Of a stretch of DNA of 64,000 nt, positions 23,328 to 34,003 are shown piece after piece. Both the position numbers and the translations under genes were made by a program. This stretch comes from Balanoglossus misakiensis (Eukaryota; Hemichordata), in NCBI GenBank assembly GCA_040954595.2, contig CM082589.2:5270001-5334000 (forward strand), given 5' to 3'. A model generated the notes under the pieces. That model was not told the DNA's origin, searched no databases, and saw only the letters and a program-made list of their open reading frames with translations. Numbering within the stretch: the stretch's first letter is position 1; every line of letters begins with the position of its first letter.

Positions 23328-24602
23328 ATGAGAACTGCGAAGCGCTTCTCACTCTTCGCCTGCTGTTGCATGGTGTCGCTAATAATAGTTGTAACTAAAT
23401 ATTGGACTGAAAACAGAATGGAGAAGGAGGAACTTCTCAAATATGCCCGCTGCACTTCATCGTCAAATATAGACGCAGTCAACAGCGACACTGCAACCGT
23501 ATCTGTGTTATCGACGCCGTGCGGACAAAAAACACCAACGGATCCTTCACATACGACGGTCCAACATGTACCCGCGGCTGTTCAGTCCTACAATGCCGGT
23601 GAGCGCCTTCCGAAACACTCGTGCGGGTATCTCGATAAATACGTCGCGAAGAAGACCAGAAAGTGCACGATTCTCTTCGAGTACGTGAGACACTGTGTAA
23701 ACCGCACGGGTATCGGGAGGACACCGTTGCCCAATTTCTTCTCCGAGCGAGAGGGCATGGGCGGCGACATATCCCATGCCGACTACAGGCGAGCGAATGT
23801 GGCGTTCGTCCACTTGCCCAAAGCCGGGGGAACATCGGTTGAAAGCGTTCTGAGAAATGCCCCTGGTTTTCAACAGGAAAACGGGGCCAGACAGGTCCCG
23901 GTGTCACACTGCAATAATTTCTACCGGGAGGTCGAATATTCCCCGCTTAGCACGAATCAAACCCTGTATTATTCAAAACGGACGTACGGCCTCCACGACT
24001 TCGCATATTCCGGCCGACCGTTCGCGTACGTCACGTGGTTTCGAGAACCCATCGCCAGGTTGGTGTCTACGTATTATTACGTGAAAGCAACGGCGTGCGC
24101 TTTTATTCACAACATATGCGCCAAATACGTCTTGGAGTCCAAAAACCTGACAGACTATTTGCTCAAGACCCGCGACATACATTACCCAGACCTGGACAAC
24201 TATTACGTGCGGCTTTTGCAGTTTGGAGACTTTCTGGAAATCGACACGACTTTCGAAGACAGTGTGGGCGGGGCAGCTATGAAAGACGCAGAAAAGATCC
24301 CAGCAATTGAAGAGAAACACTACTCAATCGCCAAAAATAACCTGCTAACCAAAATGGCGTTCATCGGCCTGACAGAAGATTTCAAGACTTCCCAGGATAT
24401 GCTGAGTTATATATTTGGAATAGATGATTCTAAGAACGAGACTCATTTCAACGCTAATCCGCACAATGACAACATCACTGACTTTGAACTCCAAGAACTC
24501 ACACGGAGAAACAGTTGGGACATAAAATTGTATGAGGAAGCTAAGAAGATTTACTATCATCAAAAGAAGATGTATCTTGACATACTAAACATGAAAAATT
24601 GA
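23328..24602 (+). CDS. Golgi carbohydrate sulfotransferase paralog 4, 424 aa
   Basis: Single-exon coding region. The basic start (MRTAKR) precedes a Cys-rich anchor at residues ~8-23, then a long Ser/Thr-rich stem to about residue 95. The catalytic domain carries PKAGGTS at 164-170, SKRTYGLHDFAY, REP at 239-241 with S247, the DNYYVRLLQFGDF block and FIGLTEDFKTSQDML. The frame between the PAPS motifs is GC-richer than in paralogs 2 and 3, and it is clearly more diverged from them than they are from each other. The ATG at 23328 is the first in frame after several stops. ATTAAA near 24749 is a possible poly(A) signal. The acceptor sugar is unknown. Confidence 0.87.
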   Translation: MRTAKRFSLFACCCMVSLIIVVTKYWTENRMEKEELLKYARCTSSSNIDAVNSDTATVSVLSTPCGQKTPTDPSHTTVQHVPAAVQSYNAGERLPKHSCGYLDKYVAKKTRKCTILFEYVRHCVNRTGIGRTPLPNFFSEREGMGGDISHADYRRANVAFVHLPKAGGTSVESVLRNAPGFQQENGARQVPVSHCNNFYREVEYSPLSTNQTLYYSKRTYGLHDFAYSGRPFAYVTWFREPIARLVSTYYYVKATACAFIHNICAKYVLESKNLTDYLLKTRDIHYPDLDNYYVRLLQFGDFLEIDTTFEDSVGGAAMKDAEKIPAIEEKHYSIAKNNLLTKMAFIGLTEDFKTSQDMLSYIFGIDDSKNETHFNANPHNDNITDFELQELTRRNSWDIKLYEEAKKIYYHQKKMYLDILNMKN

Positions 24603-25091
24603 ATACCCCTTTATATAGAGCTTATAGCGTAGTGAATTATTTATAAGATAGAGTCTTCTCTATGCATGTATTATAGTTACCTAAACATGGGAGTGTAATA
24701 TGCGAATTTTCTCAAATGCGCCTTTGTTTTGTGCTTGATTACATATTATTAAATATCGAGAATATTTCGTGCTTTCTTGATTTTCTGAACATCCGAAAGC
24801 GAAAAGGTGACGCTAGACTCAAATATCAAACCCTGGACTATTTCTATGCTTCAGTCATCAGACGTTTCGAATCGGATCAAAGTAGCGATTACAAAACCCC
24901 CAGGCAGTGTTATTACATATGTGGTATTATTAAACGCAGATTATATGCCAGGTTGGGTTTCCATTCAATCACGATTCAATTTGAAAGCAGGCTATATTTT
25001 GTCTACGTGCATGACATTTGCCATTTCTAAGCGAAGTTGGCTTGTTGACTTTAGTTAGTCTCAGATGTGTTTGTGTGTGGGAGTGAGTATG

Positions 25092-25138
25092 AGTCAGTCA
25101 GTCAGTCAGACAATCAGTCTGCCTGTCTGTCTGTCTGT
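25092..25138. repeat. Tetranucleotide microsatellite (GTCA)n then (GTCT)n
   Basis: Repeats of GTCA change to GTCT within about 47 bases, with two interrupting words. Seen directly. Confidence 0.85.
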
Positions 25139-25283
25139 TATTATCACACAAAAAACAAGTAAAGTTTTTTCCCCAGAAAATGTTCCCGAAGCGCATACTA
25201 CCTTAGTAAAGTCACTGACTGCAACACGTGGTGAGGTCTACACGGGACTGAGCATCAATCAGAGAATCTGACCAAACGGTATA

Positions 25284-25361
25284 ATTTAAGGCAATGGGGT
25301 GACTAATACCGTTACTCATTTAAGGCAATGGGGTGACTAATACCGTTACTCATTTAAGGCA
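25284..25361. repeat. 34-bp direct repeat, two copies plus a partial third
   Basis: A unit beginning ATTTAAGGCAATGGGG occurs at 25284 and again at 25318 without a mismatch, and its first ten bases recur at 25352. It is a recent local duplication. Confidence 0.9.
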
Positions 25362-26266
25362 TATTGTGGTGTGGCATTACAAGTATATACGTGTGTTGCC
25401 GCTAAAACTGCTCGGTTGAACGAACTAAAGGTCTTACCTTAGTCTGAGTTAGTCGCGGTCCGTGAATACGCATACAAGAAGAGGATATCAACAATCCACG
25501 CTTTAAAAAATCAGATTCCATATCTCTGTGAAAGGAGTTTTCCCTGCACTTCACCTGTCCACGGTCACTCCACACCGTGACCTATCCCTTGCACTGTGGG
25601 CGGCCATCTTAGCCTCGTTGTCATTACAGCCTCGTTTTGGGTCTGTGTAACCGAGACCAAGTCTTAGCGGGAATTCAATTAAGCAATACAGCTTTCAGTT
25701 CACCGGGGAATTCAGAAAATATATCGATGGTTTGAAGCTTTGGCGCCGCTCTTTGCACGATTTATTTTTAACAACAAAAAAGTTATAAAACCAATATGTC
25801 ACTCACATTTCACCTCCTGGTCACAAGGGCTCGTCAATACCTACCATCAAATGTTTGCAAGGGGTATCTTTAGATATACATGTGCATCGATACCATGTAT
25901 GTCAAACGGATTCTTCGTCATGATCACTCTACATTCAACATGAGACAAACAATATATTTGTTGTTTTGTTTTGTTGTTTTTGGGAGGTAAAATTAAGAGC
26001 AGGCGTAATTTAATAAGCGAGTTTCCATATTCCATACTTGAGGGATTGTCGTCTCTTTTATTTCGACGTATATTTGGTTGCTACGCAAATGAAAGCTTGC
26101 TTCGGGTCTGGTTAAAAATGAAACGATACCAGGGAAGGTTTACAATGAACACATGCTCAGGCGCACCATACGGTCAAATGTGTGAAGTTCTCAATCAAAC
26201 GCCAGGCGTAAAAGACAGACTCCCCAGAAAAAAAATGTAAACCGACGGGTTTATCGCTTAATGTCT

Positions 26267-27532
26267 CTACCCTTTTATCATGGATACGTCTGTCGCTCTT
26301 TTAATCTCGAGATATTTCTCCCTCTGGAGTGTGAAAATCTTCTTAGCATCTTCATAAAGTTTTAAATCCCAAACGTTCCTTCGTTTTAGCTCGGTAAGTT
26401 CGAAGTCAGTCAACGTGTACTCGTGTTGATTGGAATTAACGTGTGTTTCTTTCTCCTCTGTGGGTATGCCAAAAGCGTAACTCAGCATATCTTGGGAGTT
26501 CTTGAACTCTTCTGTCAGGCCGACAAACGCCATTTTGGTTTCTAGGTTGTTTCTCGCCACCAAGTAGTGTTTTTCCTCAATCTTTGGAATGTGCTTTGCG
26601 TCCCTCAGCTGCACGCCCCTGCAGCAGTCCTCAAACGCAGCATCCACGTCCGGGAAATCGCCGAACTGCAGGAGCCTGACGTAGAAGTTGTCCATGTCTT
26701 GAAAGTGGACGTCGCGCGACCTCTGCAAGTAGTCCGTCATGTTTTTGGATCTGGCCAGGTAGTGAACGCACACCTCGTGCACCACGAAGCAACCCTTCCG
26801 CTTGGCGTAGTGGTACATCGATACCAACCTGTCCATCGGCTCTCGGAGCCACGTCACGTAGGCGAAGGGGCGCCCCTGGTGCGCGTACTCGTGTAGACCA
26901 AAAGTACGCTTCGAGTAAAAAAGCGTCTGTTTCTTGTTTTGTCTGAAGCGTATACTATGTGCCAGCAGGTCTGCGCAGTGAGCAACACGCTTTTTATTCA
27001 CAACCCCGCTTTCGTTTAGCCCCGGTATCTTCATCAGAACCTCTTCAACCGATGTACCGCCCGCTTTCGGCATGTGAACGAAAGCCACGTTCGCCTGTCT
27101 GTAGTTGTCGACGGCTGTATCGCCGCGGTTTTCTCGGCCCAAGAAGAAGTTTGGCAGCGGTTTCCTGCCGACACCGGTCTTGTTCACGCAGTGACTCAAA
27201 TATTCGAAGACATAGGTGCAGTTTGCCGACGTGTCCTTAAAGACGTAGTCTTCTAGGTAGCTACAAGACTTGCGTCCGTCTGCCAGGCTGCTCTCAGAAG
27301 TCAGGTAAGGTGATACCGTAGAAAATCTCTCCCATTCTTCCGTCGACGGGACAGGCAAGGTTTGAGAGTGTACTCCGCCCACATAAAACTCCGTTGGGTC
27401 GACATTTGTACCAACTTCGCTGGCCCTTCCTCCTGTCTTCCAACCCCTCGAGTGATAGTATTTGATTATACCAACTGTGGTCCCCAAGGAGAAGAGGATG
27501 ACGAAACACAGCCGTCGCATGTGTGACGTCAT
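26267..27532 (-). CDS. Golgi carbohydrate sulfotransferase paralog 5, 421 aa
   Basis: Single coding exon. The open frame reaches 27613 only through a TTG. The first ATG is at 27532 (MTSHMRRL), with A at -3. A second ATG at 27520 would give MRRLCFV and cannot be excluded. The anchor spans residues ~8-24 and a stem runs to about 88. The catalytic domain has PKAGGTS at 155-161 and REP at 230-232 with S238. It shares the C.VHEVCVHYLA and FEDCC.GV blocks with paralogs 1, 6 and 7, placing it in a different subgroup from 2, 3 and 4. The codons between the motifs are notably GC-rich. The C-terminus (ATDVSMIKG) is longer than in its relatives. Confidence 0.86.
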   Translation of the reverse strand: MTSHMRRLCFVILFSLGTTVGIIKYYHSRGWKTGGRASEVGTNVDPTEFYVGGVHSQTLPVPSTEEWERFSTVSPYLTSESSLADGRKSCSYLEDYVFKDTSANCTYVFEYLSHCVNKTGVGRKPLPNFFLGRENRGDTAVDNYRQANVAFVHMPKAGGTSVEEVLMKIPGLNESGVVNKKRVAHCADLLAHSIRFRQNKKQTLFYSKRTFGLHEYAHQGRPFAYVTWLREPMDRLVSMYHYAKRKGCFVVHEVCVHYLARSKNMTDYLQRSRDVHFQDMDNFYVRLLQFGDFPDVDAAFEDCCRGVQLRDAKHIPKIEEKHYLVARNNLETKMAFVGLTEEFKNSQDMLSYAFGIPTEEKETHVNSNQHEYTLTDFELTELKRRNVWDLKLYEDAKKIFTLQREKYLEIKRATDVSMIKG

Positions 27533-29283
27533 CGTTGACTGCAGCGCCCTCAACGTGCCTTGAGCTTGGTTATGAGTACTTTCCTTTTTTTCTGTTACTC
27601 CAATGGATGACAAGGAAACAGCGAGACTTACTCCAACATCACACTTGCCAACATAACTGTGGGTTACAGCAGCCTATCTGAAGAACAAAATTGTCGTTCG
27701 ATACGACATTTTTAGAAAGTGATCACATTTGCCCTACATGGCTCAGAATGAGGTATCTGAATGGAGTTATAAAACTATTGTCGCGAAAGACCAGACTGGA
27801 TATTGTCACCGGAAACGTCATTACGTCACAACACACTGCGGTAACCTTACAGCGATGACTTCTAAGAATTGTGGGAAGGGGGTAAGTTGGACCATGGTTG
27901 GTTAGAAAGAGATGACGTATGGCATTTCTAGTACCATAAGGCAATGGAGAATATTTTTTTATCTCGAAAATATCTTTCAGGTTTCTACTGTATGAATATG
28001 AACGGAAAGAATATGAGCACGTATATACAATTCAAATAAAATAAAAGGCAGCTGATTTAAACAGGACCTGAAACTGAAAAAAACTGTTTATTTCGGTTTG
28101 AATTATAGTCCGACATCTAAAAATAGGTACAGTGGTGAATATTTTTTGGATTATAAAAAGACGTGTTTGTCAAAAAAAGTATTCATTCGACGTGTTTGGT
28201 CTTTTGCATGATTGTTTTCATCTGTACGATTATTTGTTCATAGAAAATAATGTGGGAGTACAAATGAACTATCCAAATGAAAAAACAACATTTTTTTCTC
28301 TATTCTCAGTTTACATATGTTGTGTGAATACCAAACCGATTTGCCACTAGCGGCACAAAGCGACGGACACTCACCTCAGCCGTGACTTTTGCTGTTGGAG
28401 ATATTATGAAGGCAAAGCGCTGTAGTTTTCGGGAAGAAACCATGCGAGCACTGTTTGATGTGAACTCAAACCCTGAACCGTATTTGTACCTTTGGGACGC
28501 GAAACACGGAGCCTGTATCGACGGTCACTTGACTGTGCGCCAAAACATGCGCGGAACCAAAAAGCTGCATATGCCAACAAGTCAGTCTAGAACAAGCAAC
28601 CGGTAACAATTTCAGTACGAAAATAGCCCGCACAGAAGCTATTAGCCATCTGAATATTGCGAGTTTATTTTTGGAAAGTTCTGCACTGCTGGTTGAGAAA
28701 TATGTTATTTTATTGAGTGAGATCGACGAGCAGGTTTTAACTCGTCCACCCCCGTTTCATTGTGTAAAGGTCTGGTACTGCTATTGAGAACAGTAGAGTT
28801 GGACCATACCATGCATGTTGTTTGCAAATATACAAAGTGGACTCAATGCGGGAATCGTAAAATGGAATATCCTTTATACGACAGTTAACACTTTCAAAAA
28901 TACTATATTTCTTTTTTAAAATATCGCATCAAATACCTTTTTATGGAATGAAAAAAATACGATACATTCAAGGATTGATATGTTTGAACTCGCCTCGCAC
29001 TAATCGATTTCTAATACAAGCTTACACTACTACGGATATGATCTGATGGAAAACTCTCCTTTGACCCGAGTCTGCGAACCAGTGTCCAACCAAGTATATA
29101 AGCCACTTCTAATAAAACGTCTTGTTGAAAAAAAAATTGAGAAACATAGACACAAAATACAATGTTTGCATTTTCAACATAACGTTCGATTCGCTCATCA
29201 TTATAAGGACTCCGTCATTGCAAACCAGTCGGACAAAGGTTTCCTAAAATGGCGGTTTTGACAAAAAAGAAATAGACTTAAAA
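27533..29283. other. Intergenic region upstream of sulfotransferase 5
   Basis: It contains the promoter and leader of paralog 5 and the 3' UTR of paralog 6. Small open frames (for example 28382-28606) start from GTG and have no recognisable domain. Otherwise I see nothing. Confidence 0.4.
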
Positions 29284-30519
29284 TCACGATTTCTTCATCA
29301 TTTCAAGATACTCTTTCTTTTGTCGTTCGTAAATCTTCTTCGCTTCGTCGTATAATTTCAAGTCCCACTCATTGCGCCGCCGGAGTTCAGCAAGTTCGAA
29401 GTCGGTCACCTCGTATTTATCATGCGGATTAGCGTTGATATGAGTCTCCTCCTTTTGCAAAGGTATTCCAAATACATGACTGAGGATATCTTGAGAAGTT
29501 TTAAAGTCCTCAGTAAGGCCCACAAATGCTACTTTGGTCAGTAAATTGTTCCTTGCAACCAAATAATGCTTTTCCTCTATCTTGGGAATGGTTTTCACGT
29601 CTTCAAGTTTAACGCCTCCACAACAGTCTTCAAAAGTCGCGTCCACTTCGGGGAAATCGCCAAATTGTAACAATCTGACGTAGAAATTATCCATGTCTTG
29701 GAAGTGGATGTCTTGGGTGTTCAGCAAATAGTCTGTCAGATTTTTCGACCTCGCCAAATAGTGAATGCATATCTTGTGAACGCCAAAGCAATGCTTTCGT
29801 TTTGTGTAGAAGTACGTCGATATTAATCGGTCAATCGGTTCGCGGAACCACGTTGTATAGGCGAAAGGTCTCTTCGGATACGCGTATGCATGGAGACCAA
29901 ACGTCCTTTTTGAGTAAAAGAAAGTCTGGTCCCTGAAATTTCGAAAATGGAGGGAATGCCGGTACAAGTCGCGACAATGTGCCACGCGCATTCTGCGGAG
30001 CATTCCAGTCTTGTTCAGTCCCGGCATCCGGAGCAGAACATTTTCGACGGACGTTCCGCCGGCTTTGGGCATGTGAACAAAGGCCACGTTCGCCTGTCTG
30101 TAAGCATCATTGGTCGTTTCCTCTTCGTCGCCATTGTTGTTGTTGTTGTTGTTGTTACGGCCAGTGAAGAAATTTGGCAGCGGCGTTCGTCCAAAATTCG
30201 TCCGGTCTATACAGTCCCTCGTGTACTCGAATACCGTGGAACAGTCGCCAGTTTTCGTCCGTGATATTAATTGTTCTAGGGCATTGCACGCCTGAACAAG
30301 ACGCGAATTGTCGACTGTTTGATTTTGGGCGGGCGTTGACTTCGTAATCGTCGCTCGGTCTAGAGAGCCAGAAACTCCACTTGATCTGACTTCGTTTACA
30401 ACTCTCGTATGTGTCTCTACCTCCTTGTGATTCCCACCACTAAAATGCCTGTAGGCAAAGTTCACGAACACCAGGAAACAGGCGATGAAAGCATACAGCA
30501 AACGTTTTTTCAAGTTCAT
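29284..30519 (-). CDS. Golgi carbohydrate sulfotransferase paralog 6, 411 aa, with poly-Asn insertion
   Basis: Type II protein starting MNLKKRLLY with an anchor at residues ~7-22 and a Ser/Thr-rich stem. The catalytic domain has PKAGGTS at residues 151-157 and REP at 226-228 with S234. Where paralog 7 has RNNSGDTTDD, this copy has a run of eight asparagines (122-129) followed by GDEEETTND. It is encoded by a GTT/AAC microsatellite at about 30133-30156, just before the first beta strand of the PAPS fold. From about codon 245 to the end it is almost identical to paralog 7 in bases and protein; upstream of that the identity drops. The ATG at 30519 is well supported by the paralog. Confidence 0.88.
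   Translation of the reverse strand: MNLKKRLLYAFIACFLVFVNFAYRHFSGGNHKEVETHTRVVNEVRSSGVSGSLDRATITKSTPAQNQTVDNSRLVQACNALEQLISRTKTGDCSTVFEYTRDCIDRTNFGRTPLPNFFTGRNNNNNNNNGDEEETTNDAYRQANVAFVHMPKAGGTSVENVLLRMPGLNKTGMLRRMRVAHCRDLYRHSLHFRNFRDQTFFYSKRTFGLHAYAYPKRPFAYTTWFREPIDRLISTYFYTKRKHCFGVHKICIHYLARSKNLTDYLLNTQDIHFQDMDNFYVRLLQFGDFPEVDATFEDCCGGVKLEDVKTIPKIEEKHYLVARNNLLTKVAFVGLTEDFKTSQDILSHVFGIPLQKEETHINANPHDKYEVTDFELAELRRRNEWDLKLYDEAKKIYERQKKEYLEMMKKS
30133..30156 (-). repeat. Coding (AAC)8 trinucleotide run, poly-asparagine
   Basis: Eight consecutive TTG/GTT triplets on the plus strand, read as Asn codons by sulfotransferase 6. Absent from all six paralogs, so it is a recent expansion. Confidence 0.9.
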
Positions 30520-32476
30520 GGCGAATCACTTTCCCCAATAACGTCAACAGAAAATAACGCGTTTTCTTCTTTTTCCTTTACACAAGTTTAGCAGATGGGC
30601 ATCCTGTACTTCATAATCTGCGAAAAAGGGTAAAATGGGACAAGCTGTTAGTCGGACTGATATGCTGCAATAGTTGTGAATGGTTTTTGTTCGCTTATAT
30701 TACAATAGTTCCAAAAATAACATTATAGATATGTAATATAATTAAGCAATAGCCCCGGGATATATCGAAACACAATCCCTGATATCTAAACACTGCCCTC
30801 CCATTTGTTTGACGGTTTATAGATTGTATATGCATATTCTGGAGCCAATACTAGTACATGTATAACAGTACTCCATACTCTATTTAATCATTGCCTGTAT
30901 AAATTAAAACAGACGGCACGGTTGCACTGATGTATAACGCATGTAATGTAATATAATACAATATGCCTGCAGTCAGCCAATGCAATGCAGTCTACCCCTG
31001 AACCCACTTGTCTCCATGGTTACAGCCAGCAAGGACAACATGTTTGAATCGTCGTCTCCATTCATTTCGAATTAACCGGAACTTTGTCCCTGCCACGAAT
31101 AAAATATGTTCTCATATAACCTTCGCGATGTCCTTTGGAGGGTTTTCGCGTTTTGTGTCCTTGTTATAATCATTGGCAATTCCTGCGTGTGTTTTTTTCG
31201 ATCGGCATCTCCTTGGCAACACTGTACCGTCGTCGAACGCTTTGCACGTTGCGAAGCGTGGTCTGTTCTTACAGCCCGGCATTATGCATTTCCGGGCTAG
31301 TATAAAAAAAACACCGATATTCTACGAACGTCGACTGACAAACTGACCTTCTAGATCACCTTCAACTATAATCAAATCAATTGATTCGATGTATATTTCA
31401 ATGGGAAAACAAAGGCTTTCAATCGCATAATCATCCGACGTTATGCGAAGACCGGGGATAATTCAAGATTGCCCGTTTATAAAATTAAAACTTACCACAT
31501 CATCACATGGACAATGGAGGCACAAAATAGCTCAATTTCATTCAAGTTAGGCTTCCCAATGCTGCTGCTTTGACAACGTCTGCGTTGATTGATATGCTAA
31601 TTACAATACCGAGGTCAGACCACCGGGTGAAGTAGGCAGTTTACTTGCAGATGAGAATAGATGTTTTGAATATGCAAATAACTAGTGTTCCCTAACTCGT
31701 TAGTTTTTCAGTACAATGTACATGTGAGCCGAAACAGCGCAAATCGTCCAAAGTGCGCTTGTTTTAGTACATTTATACCGAGAAATTTCACAGTGTTACT
31801 GCAAAAATAAAATATATCCGCGGGGAAGTTCTACTGACTTGAGCCACGGACGAACCACAGCTTGAGCATAGACATACTAGTCCTTTCTCTTTTGTGTTCG
31901 CTCACTTGGTTATCAATGGATTGGTCTCACATCATTGTTTACATGTTATCATGTGTGTACATAACTACTCGTTCGGGTTAGTCATTTCTCCGTAAAATCA
32001 CGAGTGACCCGGATATACGACGGGGGTAGGGCTGGTGGACGTGGGTCCGTTTCCCCTTTACTTTCTCCTATATGTGAAGCTCAAAGAAAAACTGTCATCT
32101 GTCTCATGTTCTACAATAACACTCGCGCTTTTATCGCTAGGTGGGGTCGGGGCGGGGCTGAAGGTGGGCCCTGTGTTTACTTTCCTTGGGAGGCTCTAAA
32201 TAAAATTGGCTATACACCACCTGGCCGGCCCAGGCTTATTCCCGTTCCGTTTATCATTGATATAACAATGTTGTAATCTACCATCGGTTGGAATCACGTG
32301 CGCTAAATACTAGTATAATATAAATATATTAAATTACGTTGTTTTTTGACAAGTGTGTGGCGTTCACAACCACTGGCATAACGGGTTATAACGCGAAGCC
32401 ACTGTGAAGAATAACAGTTGGAATTGGCCAAACCATGGAGGTACCACCATAGCCACACTAGGCAAAATAGCATATA

Positions 32477-32951
32477 TTACATAAGAGAGAACAATATTCG
32501 GGGATTATTACGTAAAGCCACGGAAGTAAAGTACGAGACGGCCTTGGTGAAGCTAAAGGTAACCTTTGCTTCGTAGTAGAGGACCGGCGTTTTGTGATAC
32601 AATGGCGAGAGGTGGGAATTTTCTACCTCCATGGTGAAACTTGTCAATACCAAAGGATTAATACTCACAGTGTCAGGACCGACCTTGCCTCGATTCTCAC
32701 AATTTCGTGCCCCCTGGAACCCGAACGTGATAAAACTTGCCAGTTGTCAGCGGTCTATACTCACTATGTCGGCGTTCAAAGAGTCACGTGTGCGAAAATT
32801 GCTTGTAGGTGTGGTGCAGAATGGGACCGTGTCAATTGTGCTACCACTTGTCATCAACTTAGACTGTACCATTAGCCGGTTGGGTGGGCCGTGGTATGTG
32901 AGGGTGGTGAAACTGGTAGCTCTCATCAGAGATTCCAACAGTCCCGATTAA
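32477..32951 (-). pseudogene. Possible decayed coding or minisatellite-like segment
   Basis: The minus strand is open for 60+ codons in two places (32747-32938 and 32477-32668). Between them, in a third frame, similar motifs recur: SFTTL..HGPPN, SFITFGFQGARN and LTSFTMEVEN, each followed by a DTVSI/DIVSI-like word. The frames are broken by stops. This suggests a degenerate repeat of about 100 bases that once coded, or a noncoding repeat with chance openness. I do not recognise the family. Confidence 0.2.
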
Positions 32952-33130
32952 GAAAACCTCTAATTTTGAGCTTATTGCGTGAATAGCCAAGGACAGCTGT
33001 TAATACAGACGGGACCCAGTTCCCCCTTAAAAAACACCCCCAAAACTGTATAATCTCTCTTCAAGCCCCCAAAACAAACTGATATTCTGATAACTGATAA
33101 TACTACGATTGCGTTCGTAGTTTGACCTAA

Positions 33131-33424
33131 ATTACACAAATTGCTTCGCGCAGACCACTTCAGTTTGACTTGAATCTCAGTACTCAGCTCGTCTTTGACT
33201 TGTTGATATCCTGTGTACTGATCTATGTCAGCTGCGCACTAAACATTGCGTCTGCTTACAAGCAGTGTCCATGTGAACTTGAATTAAAGTCAAATTGCCC
33301 CATATATGCCTCAAACCCTTGGTGTGACCTCGTATGTAGTAATGGCGATCGATCTACTGTAATGACTCACCTGAATGGGTGTGTTTACGATTTCCATTGC
33401 GCACAAAGAATACCGCCCTGTTGA
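33131..33424 (+). CDS. Possible terminal exon of a small Cys-rich secreted protein (doubtful)
   Basis: Open from a TAA at 33128 to TGA at 33422-33424, without an ATG at the N-terminal side. It encodes a hydrophobic stretch (LVFDLLISCVLIYVSCAL), then eight cysteines in about 52 residues (CPC, C, C..VC, C, C, C). That pattern is like small disulfide-rich secreted peptides, but an upstream exon would have to supply the start; acceptor-like AGs lie at about 33152 and 33163. It may be chance or a relic. Function unknown. Confidence 0.18.
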   Translation: MTQIASRRPLQFDLNLSTQLVFDLLISCVLIYVSCALNIASAYKQCPCELELKSNCPIYASNPWCDLVCSNGDRSTVMTHLNGCVYDFHCAQRIPPC

Positions 33425-33942
33425 ATCCACCCGCCTTGACATACACTCACTCAGTCGACATACGAGAAGAGCCTTGTGAATTGAAGAATGCTGCGTTTGA
33501 ATCAAACAGTCAGATCGCACGGCATTCATTAACATATGCAAATGAAGAAAGTACTTCAAACCATGTAGCCGTTAGAGTGGGCCCCGCAGAAGGGTCGCGA
33601 AATAGGCCATTTTTTTACTCGATATTATAGAGCTGTTTTCAGGCGATGTGGATTATTTTAAGACAAAACCGTGGATTCACTTGAAGGTAGGTATACTGGA
33701 TTGTTACTGAATGATTTTTTGGCAACTTCTGTCGAGTAGTTTCTTTGTAATCACGAAATTTCTGACGACTGTGAAAAAACACATAGCGTTGACATCCTCT
33801 CGATTATTTTTAAGCTGACCGTTACACATGGATTTTACCACGAAATTTCAAACTTTTATCAAAATATAGACATCAAACTCCCTCTCTTTGAGTTTTCATT
33901 CACTTCCAAGCTTTGATAGTGACGATATGACCAGTTCAATTT

Positions 33943-34003
33943 TGTTTACCTTTCAACCTGTGAGCGCCATTTTGTTTACTTTTCAACCCGTGAGCGCCAC
34001 TTC
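33943..34003. repeat. 30-bp tandem duplication with GCGCCATTTTG words
   Basis: TTTTGTTTACCTTTCAACC followed by TGTGAGCGCCA is repeated with two substitutions. AAAATGGCGGG follows at about 34011. The ATGGC/GCCAT words resemble YY1-type sites seen in animal promoters; this is inference. Confidence 0.6.

Larger units (their letters stand above)
24603..26266. other. Intergenic region between convergent sulfotransferases 4 and 5
   Basis: Both flanking genes end here, so much of it should be 3' UTR. It holds a GTCA/GTCT microsatellite (25092-25138) and a 34-bp tandem duplication (25284-25361). The short open frames show no homology I recognise. Confidence 0.5.
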
